Source: OMIW01 sp044235645
Lineage (GTDB): Bacteria; Bdellovibrionota_C; UBA2361; OMIW01
Assembly (NCBI GenBank): GCA_044235645.1
Contig: JBIIHQ010000006.1
Location: 1-64,000 of the forward strand
Direction: 5' to 3'
Length of the DNA stretch: 64,000 nucleotides
The first letter of the stretch is position 1; each line of letters begins with the position of its first letter. This document shows, piece by piece, positions 1 to 8,472 of the stretch. Position numbers and translations under genes: made by a program. The notes under the pieces are model-generated. The model worked only from the letters and a program-made list of their open reading frames with translations. It was not told where the DNA came from and did not search any database.

Positions 1-1221
1 CGATCGTAATCTGAGCCTTATATCGAGACAAAGTTTTGTTGTGTAAGCAGCCATCAGCTCTGAGGTTATGCGAACGTATAACAACGTGCTCGTTTAGCTG
101 GTGATCGCCGGACGAAAAAGGAAGACACTTTTTTCGATATCAACGGAACTAATCACCAAAGAAGTGCTGTTTCTCATCAAAGAGTGTTGAGTCACTTGAT
201 CGGCATCTCGATGAATGAGCGAGGCCATATCACGCGACTTTTCTCGGTGAACTCTTGGGTTGGCGACGATGAGTTTTTCCCAGCAGATACCCTTTGGGCT
301 TTGATGCCTTAATTTTAAATGCGGGAGGGTGCGCGATTTCCAGCAATATCGGCATGGATCACGGCCGTGGTAATTGCCTTCTCCCCCATTATTCGCGCCC
401 TCTTGTTGCTTCGTGATCGCCGCTTGAGGGATTGGCAATTAACGCATAGAACCTCTGCCGGTGAAGATCGCGCTCTTGAGGTTTTATCATCTTGGGATGT
501 CGATCTGATCGAGTACAGTCGATGGATTGAGTCCCTCGCAGGCTAATGCATTTGTGTTTTTCGAGAGTGGGCGACCTAACAATTCGCCGTTCCATTGTAT
601 CCCTGGTCTTCTCGGCTCCCCTGACAGGGCAGGGAGAAATGATTTCTGATGGAGACTTTGCCAGTCTTTGGCTCCCTACCGTGCGGAGTCACCAGAGAAA
701 TTCTCTTTTCGTGGCACCGCTCACAATGGTGTGCACGGAGGTATTCTACCCCCCGCTAAGGGTTCTCGTTCCGGGAACGGCGCGCAGGAATCGTTCTGGA
801 GTAGCTTCAAGGTAGATTTTGGTAATTTCCATCGATTCGGTACGCTTGAGCAGTTCTATCCGCACCTTGGGTGCCTTTCGGCAGTCCGCCTGAGGAATCA
901 TCTCAGGATGCCACCGTCGATATTAAGCGGGCAGGTGTAAGCAAGGGAAATGGTATTACTGTTCTCACTTGAAGATATTCAAAAATCGTGAGCCCCCTCC
1001 CAAGGTCCCCCCCTCGCGATGGCCCTCCACGAGCGCTGGTTGACTCGAGCTGATATTGGTATTCGATAACTATTACTGCTACCGTTTAATTTTATAGAGC
1101 GGTGTCTCAAAAAAATGGGGTCACACCAAAGACCGATTGTTTTGCCGAAATATCTCCATTTTCCTGAGTGCTCCCCATTTGACCCTTGTTTTTTCCTCTC
1201 TTTTTGCCGAAAAGGAGATGC
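1..1221. other. Left-edge region with no convincing gene
   Basis: No reading frame here shows a recognisable domain, a good ribosome binding site or neighbour-like codon use. The best candidate is a 75-codon plus-strand frame at 319-546 with one hydrophobic segment and a Trp/Leu-rich tail. It has no Shine-Dalgarno sequence, and a second, unconvincing frame starts at 546 with a TAATG overlap. I regard the region as non-coding or decayed sequence. No frame is open across the left edge on the plus strand beyond about position 45. Confidence 0.5.
319..546 (+). CDS. Possible small membrane protein, doubtful
   Basis: This 75-codon frame encodes one hydrophobic stretch (about residues 9-31) followed by a charged tail that reads like protein (Trp, Glu and Arg rich, few odd residues). 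There is no ribosome binding site before the ATG and no family I recognise. It is listed only because its composition is better than that of the other frames around it; it may be spurious. Confidence 0.2.
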   Translation: MREGARFPAISAWITAVVIAFSPIIRALLLLRDRRLRDWQLTHRTSAGEDRALEVLSSWDVDLIEYSRWIESLAG

Positions 1222-2049
1222 ATGTCCCCGTCTTCTGCCCCCGAATCGAGTTTATCACTTGGAGCAGTCACCTGTACCCTGACGCTTCTTGGGTGTGGCA
1301 CCTCAACCGGAGTACCTGTTCTCGGGTGTTGCTGTCGGGTGTGTACCTCCACCGACCCGAGAAACAAACGGTTGAGAACTGCTGCTCATCTGCGCACGTC
1401 ATCGGGGATTTCCGTTGCGATTGATGCAGGGCCAGATCTCCGTCGTCAGGCTCTCAGGGCAGATATCACTCATCTTGACGGCGTTATCTTTACCCATGCG
1501 CACGCGGACCACATACTCGGAATAGATGACCTCCGCGGTTTTAATTTCTCTTCCCGACGCCCTCTATCGTGTTATGCGTCGGAGTTGACGATGTCAGGTA
1601 TTTTTTCCCTGTTTGATTATGTTATCAATCCCGATCCCGCGTACCGGGGCAGCGTTCCTCAGCTGACGTTCCATCCTATCGAGCACGGCAAGCCGTTCTC
1701 GATCCGAGATCTTGAGGTGCTACCGCTTGAGATAGTTCATGGACATCTCTCGGTCACAATGTATCGCTTCGGGCCGGTAGCCTATGCCACTGACTGCAGT
1801 CAGATTCCTCCCGCAACAGGAGAGTCCTTGGCGGGGGTAGAGGTTCTCTTTCTCGATGCGCTCCGCTCGGAGCCTTCACCAAGTCATTTCACTATCGACC
1901 AGGCGTGTGAGGTAGCCCAGCGGCTTGGAATTCGGCGAACCATCCTGATCCACCTCTCGCACTCTCTTGATTACAACGAAATCTCAGCCAAGCTGCCATC
2001 TGGTGTCGAGCTTGGGTATGATGGGCTTGAGGTGAGTTGGCGGGTTTGA
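1222..2049 (+). CDS. MBL-fold metal hydrolase, PhnP-like
   Basis: The 275-residue protein belongs to the metallo-beta-lactamase fold. It carries the zinc-binding THAHADH motif at residues 91-97 (HxHxDH), preceded by the LLGCGTSTGVP loop and a short Cys cluster (GCCCRVC) typical of PhnP-type phosphodiesterases. Family members cleave cyclic phosphodiesters in the cytoplasm; the actual substrate here cannot be read from sequence. I chose the ATG at 1222 because AAGGAG lies 4 bases upstream, although the frame is open to an ATG at 1186. The gene stands alone, convergent with the tRNA-Arg gene. PhnP itself sits in phosphonate operons, and no phosphonate gene is visible here. Confidence 0.85.
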   Translation: MSPSSAPESSLSLGAVTCTLTLLGCGTSTGVPVLGCCCRVCTSTDPRNKRLRTAAHLRTSSGISVAIDAGPDLRRQALRADITHLDGVIFTHAHADHILGIDDLRGFNFSSRRPLSCYASELTMSGIFSLFDYVINPDPAYRGSVPQLTFHPIEHGKPFSIRDLEVLPLEIVHGHLSVTMYRFGPVAYATDCSQIPPATGESLAGVEVLFLDALRSEPSPSHFTIDQACEVAQRLGIRRTILIHLSHSLDYNEISAKLPSGVELGYDGLEVSWRV

Positions 2050-2120
2050 GGCGAGTCGGTTACTGGAGTTTCCGACGGGGCTATACCTTTCAGCAGGACC
2101 GAGACCTATATCAAAGAGAC

Positions 2121-2194
2121 CGCCCCCGGCAAGGTTCGAACTTGCGACCCCAGGTTTAGGAAACCTGTGCTCTATCCAGCTGAGCTACAGGGGC
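2121..2194 (-). tRNA. tRNA-Arg (anticodon CCT)
   Basis: Read on the minus strand this folds into a full cloverleaf: 7-bp acceptor (GCCCCTG with CGGGGGC, one G-U), D arm GCTC/GAGC, anticodon stem CAGGT/ACCTG with loop TTCCTAA, and T arm GCAAG/CTTGC with TTCGAAC. The anticodon is CCT, which reads AGG (Arg). The 3' CCA is not encoded. The coordinates include the discriminator base. Confidence 0.95.
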
Positions 2195-2235
2195 AGAGTG
2201 GTAGCGAGGCGCAAGGCACCGCAACGCAGCTCCGA

Positions 2236-2264
2236 AGTATTCGCCACTCGGTGCCGACTGTCAA
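2236..2264 (-). promoter_or_regulatory. Candidate sigma-70 promoter of tRNA-Arg
   Basis: On the minus strand a perfect TTGACA (2259-2264) is followed after 17 bases by AATACT (2236-2241, 4 of 6 consensus). This would start transcription about 35 bases before the mature tRNA-Arg. It is inferred from consensus only. Confidence 0.5.
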
Positions 2265-2317
2265 CCCAAGCACCCGGGCCCTCGTCCGTCGGGTACTCAC
2301 ATGTTGCCTCCTCGAGA

Positions 2318-3037
2318 TTAGCGGAGGATCGTCGGTGCTCGTGGGAAAAATGCCAGAGGATTCCGAGGTTTTACCTTTCCGCGATCACTTTTCATTCTTG
2401 TTTCGAAGTGACAATGCGGGCCGGTGACGTTACCCGAGTCACCAGCAAATCCAATCAGATCCCCCTGCGCCACAACCTGACCCTTTCGGACTGCGTATCG
2501 CGAGAGGTGCGCGTACAGAGTCGTCACTACCTTTCCTTCGAGTTGAATCACCCTTCCATATCCACCATTAGTATTGGCGAAGACGACCTTACCCTTGTGA
2601 GCGGCGAAAATCGGCTCTCCGCGGGCAGCGCGTATGTCTATTCCAGCGTGAAATCGTCGCCACCGAGGTCCGTACCGGGAGGTAATACCCCCCCCCAGCA
2701 CCGGCCACATGAGCGAGGGCAGTCCGGCTTTGATGGGCTTTCCCTTAAACAGCTCTTCCCAAAATGGAACCTTGAGAGCTTTCCCCTTGTCTAAGGTATC
2801 GGTGGGATGGAGGCCGTTTACATATGCAAGAACCCCAACCGGAATGCCAAATTCGCGGCTCACCGAGGAAAGGGTGTCCTTCGGATGGGGACGGTATAGA
2901 TCGTAGTGGAAGTGGTTCCTGATACTACCCTGAAGCGGCTCCCTCCGGGGGGCAGGCGGTGCAACTCGGGTGCACGCAGCGAGAAGGAACGGGCCGAGGA
3001 TTGCAAAAAGGAGGGGAACGCGAACTGAGGAGAGCAT
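2318..3037 (-). CDS. LysM/M23 peptidase lipoprotein (NlpD/EnvC type)
   Basis: This 239-residue protein starts with a lipoprotein signal whose lipobox ends LLAAC (Cys 22). It continues with a LysM-like peptidoglycan-binding segment (about residues 45-90) and a C-terminal M23 domain. The M23 zinc ligands are visible: H130 and D134 in FHAGIDI, and the HxH of GPHCHFE (H198, H200), with a YAH motif between. Active M23 enzymes cut peptidoglycan cross-bridges. Since both metal motifs are intact, this one may be a hydrolase rather than a degenerate NlpD-like activator. I used the ATG at 3037 because it places the signal peptide at the N-terminus; the frame is open 18 codons further. Confidence 0.9.
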   Translation of the reverse strand: MLSSVRVPLLFAILGPFLLAACTRVAPPAPRREPLQGSIRNHFHYDLYRPHPKDTLSSVSREFGIPVGVLAYVNGLHPTDTLDKGKALKVPFWEELFKGKPIKAGLPSLMWPVLGGGITSRYGPRWRRFHAGIDIRAARGEPIFAAHKGKVVFANTNGGYGRVIQLEGKVVTTLYAHLSRYAVRKGQVVAQGDLIGFAGDSGNVTGPHCHFETRMKSDRGKVKPRNPLAFFPRAPTILR

Positions 3038-3174
3038 TGTTGAGGGCCAGAGCAAATGGTTTTGACCAGGAATAAAAATCGCTGCGCTCATCGTGGATTC
3101 CAGTCCGCAGAGCTTGTCTCTGAACAGGAGACAATACCCGCAAAAACTCGGGGTGGATAGTCCTCAATTACCCG

Positions 3175-4224
3175 TTAGCTCTCAATCACCCCTTCAATCG
3201 GTCCCCCCCGGCGAATGAGCCGTAATCCTTTTTTAAGATCAGCGCCCGCGAATATAATTCCGAGAAGAAGAAGGGTGATGATAGAGAGAACTCGAAGCTC
3301 CGCTGCAACAACTAAACCTTTCGACATCCCGATCTGGGCCTCCGCGCACAGCAAGCCGTAAGCGACCTCTCGGATACCTATATTTCCGGGGGTAATACTG
3401 ACGTGAAATGTGAGGCGATAAAGGGCATAGAATACTGCGAGGGTTGAAAACGACGCTCGTGCATCGACCCCCGCAAGCAGTAATTTAAAAACTCCCACCA
3501 TACAAAGAAATGAGCCAAGCGCGATCACGACTGTCATCACCATGTACGGAAGGTCGCGGAGGCCGAGCATAAGATTCGTCAACACCTTGGAGCTCTTTTT
3601 CATCAGCAGCGAGAAAAATCGAACCCTCCTTAATTTGGATTTGAGAAGGGTCAATTCTTCTGCTGCCGAAGATTGATCGGCCATTCGCTGAACAATAAGG
3701 TGACTGACAAGGGGCGCAAGCAGGAGCGCAACCGCACCTGCCGCGAGCCCAGTACTTGCCGGCACGCCAAAAAGAACCAGGTCGGCATGAAAGAACCACA
3801 GCAGAAAAGCAGCCAGGGAGAAGTTGAGGAAGGTGTCTATCCAGATAAAGAAGATATTGGCGGATACATAGTCGGTGTAGGAAACCGAAAAATCCCGCTT
3901 GAGGGTGACTCCACGATAGACACTCCCCATCTGAGGTACGAGGTTATTCATAAACCGAACAACGACCAGCATTCGGATCCAAGGAATCAAAGGGAGTGAG
4001 CAGCCACAGTGCTTGGCGATGAGAAGAAGAAAGCGGTAAGAGTAGAGAATAAAATAGAGTACTAACAGCCCCACGACTCCTCCAAGGGAGCTCGGTGAGA
4101 GGGCAAGGGCAGCGGTCAACGCCGCTCGGTCGCGGGCAAGGGCCTGTATAATGTAAAGGATGGTAATAACCGCAAGCGATACCTTGAAGAGCCGCAGGGC
4201 ATGGGAAACGAGGGTGCGGGACAT
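3175..4224 (-). CDS. Flippase-like integral membrane protein (UPF0104/AglD type)
   Basis: The 349-residue product is almost entirely hydrophobic, with about seven or eight membrane segments. It has the late EVAYGLL-type helix and the ITPGNIGIRE-like segment typical of the lysylphosphatidylglycerol-synthase transmembrane/AglD family. Members are often encoded beside glycan-assembly genes and are thought to act in lipid or glycolipid translocation. The ATG at 4224 has AAGG upstream; a longer frame opens with TTG at 4287. It is divergently transcribed from the pyruvyl transferase-like gene, which fits a surface-glycan role. Specific function unknown. Confidence 0.75.
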   Translation of the reverse strand: MSRTLVSHALRLFKVSLAVITILYIIQALARDRAALTAALALSPSSLGGVVGLLVLYFILYSYRFLLLIAKHCGCSLPLIPWIRMLVVVRFMNNLVPQMGSVYRGVTLKRDFSVSYTDYVSANIFFIWIDTFLNFSLAAFLLWFFHADLVLFGVPASTGLAAGAVALLLAPLVSHLIVQRMADQSSAAEELTLLKSKLRRVRFFSLLMKKSSKVLTNLMLGLRDLPYMVMTVVIALGSFLCMVGVFKLLLAGVDARASFSTLAVFYALYRLTFHVSITPGNIGIREVAYGLLCAEAQIGMSKGLVVAAELRVLSIITLLLLGIIFAGADLKKGLRLIRRGGPIEGVIES

Positions 4225-4389
4225 GCGGGACCTTGAGGCGAAGGGTGGATAAAGTCGTATGGTATCGGGGATATGACTGCCCGGCAACTAACGGGCAGGG
4301 TGGGCCGTGAGCCAAAGATGCAAATAGTTGGTTATCGTGCTACCCTCCATCCCTCGTCCTCGGCAAATCTTTTCCCCCTTGATCACATC

Positions 4390-5634
4390 ATGAACATCCT
4401 CTTTATCGGCGGTAATTTCAAAAATAAGGGCGCTGAAGCGATGATTCTCACATCGCTTCTCCAGTTTTCGCGCAGGATCCCCGATGCAAAGCTCATCGTC
4501 GCCTCGTACGCCTCCCGAGAATCAATTCCCTTCGGTGAACAACATGCGATGGTCGGAGGCACGAAGTGTTCGTTCAGATTTATTAAAAATCGGAAAGACC
4601 TTGTCACGGCCTTGCAGCTATTCGCCGCTCTTTTTATCTGGCCCCGCCCGTGGCGTGAGAAGATTGTTGGTACAAACGAGTATCTCCGCGAGCTTCTTAA
4701 TGCCGACCTCGTTGTTGACCTGAGCGGTTTTGCGATGACCGATAAGCGCCCGCTCTCAAGACGGATCGTATATGCGGCGGAGATCCTCACCGCACGGCTA
4801 TTTGGGGTTCCCTTCGTCGTGTTCACGCAAGCTCTGGGCCCCTTCAAACAGGCGACATCTCGACTCCTCGCCCGTCTCTGTTTGCCTTATGCAACGCTGG
4901 TCTGCGCTCGGGGGGAGAGCACCGTGGAGTATCTGGCCCGTCTCGGGGTGGTGAATCGAACCAAAGTGATTCGGTGCGCCGACAGTGCCTATCTATTTCC
5001 GATATCATCCGGGTCGGACAGCTCACCTACCCTCCCTGTAGCAAAGGGTTTATCTGGACCAGTGATAGGGATCGTGACAAACAGTAATATCGTCGAGCGG
5101 ACCCCCGGTGAGGGCTCTCATAATAGCTACATTCGGCTTCTCGCTGGAATCGTCGACCATCTCGTCGCAAACTACGGAGCGCGTCCGGTGTTTATCTGTC
5201 ATGAGATCTACGAAGAGCGCAAAGATGATGCGTGGGTTGCCCGTCAGGTGATTGCGGCGAGCAGCCACGCTGATACCATCACGGTAGTAAGCGGAAACAA
5301 TTCAGCGGAGACCCTCAAAAAGATGATCGGTGAGCTCGACTTTTTGGTGGCCTCCCGATTTCACTCACTCGTTGCTGCGCTTTCTCTTGCCGTCCCGTCG
5401 ATTGCGATAGCGTGGGCGCATAAATATCATGAATTATTTGCAGAAGCAGGTCTCGAGGGTTTCGTGTTCGATGCGGAGGAACTTGAGCTCGAGCGATTTA
5501 TTCCGATGTTTGCGATGGCTTGGGACCAAAGGGAATCGATTCGGGGGCAGTTGCAGAACAGGCGCGCTCACCTGATATCATCTGCGCAAACCGCCTTTGA
5601 TGAGGTTGAGGCAGTGCTGCGAAAGGTTGCGTGA
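4390..5634 (+). CDS. Polysaccharide pyruvyl transferase family protein
   Basis: The 414-residue protein begins MNILFIGGNFKNKGAEAM, the N-terminal signature of the polysaccharide pyruvyl transferase (CsaB/WcaK) family. Further in it has the GPF segment after FVVFTQALGPF, and a C-terminal SRFHSLVAALSLAVPSIAIAW segment, the family's conserved RxH nucleotide-binding region. Characterised members move pyruvate from phosphoenolpyruvate onto sugars of exopolysaccharides. The chosen ATG gives the canonical N-terminus, though no strong ribosome binding site precedes it. It is followed by an FrhB-like iron-sulfur protein, a pairing common in exopolysaccharide clusters. Confidence 0.85.
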   Translation: MNILFIGGNFKNKGAEAMILTSLLQFSRRIPDAKLIVASYASRESIPFGEQHAMVGGTKCSFRFIKNRKDLVTALQLFAALFIWPRPWREKIVGTNEYLRELLNADLVVDLSGFAMTDKRPLSRRIVYAAEILTARLFGVPFVVFTQALGPFKQATSRLLARLCLPYATLVCARGESTVEYLARLGVVNRTKVIRCADSAYLFPISSGSDSSPTLPVAKGLSGPVIGIVTNSNIVERTPGEGSHNSYIRLLAGIVDHLVANYGARPVFICHEIYEERKDDAWVARQVIAASSHADTITVVSGNNSAETLKKMIGELDFLVASRFHSLVAALSLAVPSIAIAWAHKYHELFAEAGLEGFVFDAEELELERFIPMFAMAWDQRESIRGQLQNRRAHLISSAQTAFDEVEAVLRKVA

Positions 5635-5878
5635 ATGTGAGGTCTGCCCTTCAGAGGAAAAGCTCATGGTAACTATTCAGCCCACCTTTTCAAGAGAGTG
5701 ATTCGAAATACATCAGATGCACAAAAACCGTTGTGATTTTGGTGGCTCGGCTCGCTCGACGCTCGTCGGCAGTGTGTTGCTGAATAGGTAGTTGTCTCCC
5801 CCCCGGTGGGTGTTCGCCCGCCAGCCCCAAGGGGTTGTGGGAGGTTGTTGGAATTATAGGGGTAAATAGTTACAGATC

Positions 5879-7372
5879 ATGAGACCTTCTTTCCTCATCG
5901 ATGTTCCCACTCAAGGGTTGTGTCACGGATGTGGTGGGTGCAGCGGAGTTTGTCCCACCCGAGCAATCACGATGAAGCCTACCCCGCAAGGGACTCTCGC
6001 CCCAGATATACAGCTTAACGACTGCACCAACTGTGGGCTGTGTTTTAGCGTCTGTCCTGGGCACGAATTCAATATCCCTTATTTTCAGAAAAAGCTTCAC
6101 GGCGAATTCCCGGAACACCCAGAGGTCGGCTCTTACCGGAAAATCTATGCGGGCTTTGCCTCAGACAAAGAGATCCAATGGCAAGGGCAGAGTGGAGGGG
6201 TCATCTCAGCATTGCTTATCGATCTGCTTGAGCGAGGTGTGATTCAGGGAGCGGTAGTTACCCGGGTACCTGCCGAGGCACCGACCAAACCGGTTACCTT
6301 TATCGCACGAACTCGTGCCGATGTGCTTTCATGTGTCGGCTCGAAATATGGGCCAGTATCCGCCGCTGAGGCAATTGCCCTCATCAAGAATGAACAGGGA
6401 CCGTTTGTGTTTGTCGGTGTGAGCTGCCAGATTCACGCATTCCGGAAAGCGGAGGAGTTCAGTAAGACGCTCGGCAAAAAGATCTACGCCTATTTTGGGC
6501 TGCACTGTAAGGGAATCTATTCCACCCACTTCTTCGATTATCTTCTGAAAAAGCATAATCTCCGACCAGAGGAGGTTAGCTCGTTTAACCTCAGGAGCAA
6601 GGAGTGGCGAGGATGGCCTGCGGACCTGAGGATAACGACGACATCAGGAAAAACAATTGATCTCTCGGGTGGTTTGAGCCGTACCGGGCCCCGTGACTAT
6701 TTCGCTCAATTGCGCTGCCTCTCTTGCACTGACAAGCTTAATGAGTTTTCCGATGTTAGCTTCGGTGATTGTCGGGTTCCATGGGTCTACGGGAAACAGA
6801 GCTTGCGCGAGGCTGAGGGTGGCAATAATCCAGGTCAGTCCGATATCGTTGCGCGGACTGATCGGGGGCTCTCTCTTGTCGAAGATGCCGTAGCGCGGGG
6901 GATCATAACGGTTCAAGAGATGGCGTGGAACGATCTGGTCGTGAGCACAAAACCGTCAGAGAAGAAGTTGGCGATAAGAAACCTCTCACTCCTTCAACGC
7001 CCGCTCTCGTTCTCGATACCGTCGTATGGGGTTACCTATGAGCCGAAAGACGATGTAGTTCGACGTCGGTTCCAGCGGAACAATATTCCGACCCTTGTCA
7101 GCAGTTTCTTCTTTGTTCTCTTTTGGAAGGTTGCTCCACATCGCCTCGTTCGGGCTTTCTACCAGCTCCTTCCCCTTCGTTATGTCCATCTGAGTGGGGG
7201 ACTCCGTCGTCGCCTTACTAATTATCGACAGGCTAATGGCGCACGCCTGACGGCGACCTATGGTGAGCCGCAAAAACCGCGGATCATCCCCTCGAGCTGT
7301 CATCCTGATGCGGGTAAGAAGGGTGAGTCTCGTTCGGGGGGGTGTATCGAAGAGGGAGCAACAACTGTTTAG
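5879..7372 (+). CDS. FrhB-family iron-sulfur protein (coenzyme F420 hydrogenase beta-subunit-like)
   Basis: The 497-residue protein opens with two 4Fe-4S motifs (Cys 15/18/21/25 and Cys 49/52/55/59, each CxxCxxCxxxCP-like). FrhB/FdhB N- and C-terminal domains follow, with further conserved Cys residues near SCQIH and LRCLSCTDK. In archaea this fold transfers electrons to F420. In bacteria, homologues sit in polysaccharide clusters next to pyruvyl transferases, as here, and are thought to be flavin reductases. The last 60 or so residues are basic and low in complexity and look less conserved. A 240-base gap separates it from the upstream gene, so it may have its own promoter. Confidence 0.85.
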   Translation: MRPSFLIDVPTQGLCHGCGGCSGVCPTRAITMKPTPQGTLAPDIQLNDCTNCGLCFSVCPGHEFNIPYFQKKLHGEFPEHPEVGSYRKIYAGFASDKEIQWQGQSGGVISALLIDLLERGVIQGAVVTRVPAEAPTKPVTFIARTRADVLSCVGSKYGPVSAAEAIALIKNEQGPFVFVGVSCQIHAFRKAEEFSKTLGKKIYAYFGLHCKGIYSTHFFDYLLKKHNLRPEEVSSFNLRSKEWRGWPADLRITTTSGKTIDLSGGLSRTGPRDYFAQLRCLSCTDKLNEFSDVSFGDCRVPWVYGKQSLREAEGGNNPGQSDIVARTDRGLSLVEDAVARGIITVQEMAWNDLVVSTKPSEKKLAIRNLSLLQRPLSFSIPSYGVTYEPKDDVVRRRFQRNNIPTLVSSFFFVLFWKVAPHRLVRAFYQLLPLRYVHLSGGLRRRLTNYRQANGARLTATYGEPQKPRIIPSSCHPDAGKKGESRSGGCIEEGATTV

Positions 7373-7401
7373 TGGTCCCTCAAAAATAAGTAATTATGTC
7401 G

Positions 7402-7441
7402 TTGGTCCTAAAAAATCCATTGAGGGGTTTTTTAGGACCAA
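7402..7441. terminator. Long near-perfect hairpin between convergent genes
   Basis: A 17-bp stem (7402-7418 with 7425-7441) has only one G-U pair and a 6-base loop. Six A:T pairs lie in the stem, so the ascending arm ends in an A run on one strand and a T run on the other. It sits between the FrhB-like gene (plus) and tsaB (minus), so a bidirectional terminator is the simplest reading. No classic T tract follows the stem. Confidence 0.6.
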
Positions 7442-7491
7442 TGACAAAGCACAACCGGGCATCATACACATGCCCCCGGCCTACCCTCAGA

Positions 7492-8409
7492 TCACCCGAG
7501 ACACTTTTCCTTGTCTCGCTCCTCGATCGTTTTTGCCGCCACAGAACGCACATAGAGGGGCTGGAGCGCTGCCAACATCCGAGAGGGAGATCCGTCAGGA
7601 CAAGAACGTGGAACAATCGGCTGTCTGGTGAGGACCAACGAGCCGATCGCCGCGATACGGCAGGGAACGCGGTGAAGCTGCAGGGCAAAGACCTCCTTGC
7701 TCGTTGATCCCTCGCCGTCATCAGCTTCGTTGTCGACAAGTGATGCCAAGGTGAGAAGGTCTCCAGGGGTAATAATCATCGGCGCGATCAGGTTTGCGCT
7801 CGCTGTCTCCCCGCCGTCGATCACTTTTAATGCCTTATCATTTCGATCTCGACAGCCATTCCGCAAGAGAACTTTGATCTCGCGGGTCGAACGAATCACC
7901 GGCTCATCATCGCCGTACAACTTGTTTTCACTCCACCAAAAATGTTTGGTAAACCATTCCCCCCGTCGTGCATCAGAAACAACGATTCCCCACCACGGTG
8001 CCGGTTCTGCACCGTGTGCACTCGGCCCCTTTGTACTCAAACCACCCGCGATCGAGCGTGATGATGCCGCATATGCATCAAGCGAGGGAACTTCGATGAC
8101 GGGTATCCCCCAAACTGAAGCCAGTCCCATGACAAAAGAGTATCCGATACGAAGACCGGTAAACGAGCCAGGACCTTGCGCGATCACAATTGCTTGAAAG
8201 GGGGATTTTCGGTGCGTGTTGTCGCGGATTGCGTCCCGTTCCCCTCCAGCTTTTACCAATCCCGATATGACCGCACCTAGACCTTCTTCAAGATCCTCAA
8301 CCGTCGATCCAGCGGCCGATCCGCGCCACCTGGATAGTACTGTACCATCCATGGGGTTTACGGCTCCGATCTCAAGTGGCCCCTCAGCAGAATCGAGAAT
8401 CAGGAACAT
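7492..8409 (-). CDS. tsaB: tRNA t6A37 threonylcarbamoyladenosine biosynthesis protein TsaB
   Basis: TsaB is the non-catalytic partner of TsaD in making t6A on ANN-decoding tRNAs. The protein has the family N-terminus (FLILDSAEG), the conserved GPGSFTGLRIG motif near residue 95, and the segment around VIEVPSLDAY. At 305 residues it is longer than the usual 220-240. The extra length lies in the second half, which is poorly conserved and may be a lineage-specific insertion. It is the last gene of the minus-strand run that begins with rpsB. Confidence 0.85.
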   Translation of the reverse strand: MFLILDSAEGPLEIGAVNPMDGTVLSRWRGSAAGSTVEDLEEGLGAVISGLVKAGGERDAIRDNTHRKSPFQAIVIAQGPGSFTGLRIGYSFVMGLASVWGIPVIEVPSLDAYAASSRSIAGGLSTKGPSAHGAEPAPWWGIVVSDARRGEWFTKHFWWSENKLYGDDEPVIRSTREIKVLLRNGCRDRNDKALKVIDGGETASANLIAPMIITPGDLLTLASLVDNEADDGEGSTSKEVFALQLHRVPCRIAAIGSLVLTRQPIVPRSCPDGSPSRMLAALQPLYVRSVAAKTIEERDKEKCLG

Positions 8410-8472
8410 AGATATTCAGTGCTTCAGTGGGAAGATGACCGGAGGGTTTACGCTGGCTACGGTAGTAGCCGA

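Noticed and set aside
94..940. Short frames on both strands in the left-edge region
   Set aside because: No ribosome binding sites, no recognisable sequence and composition unlike real neighbours, except the doubtful 319-546 frame listed separately.
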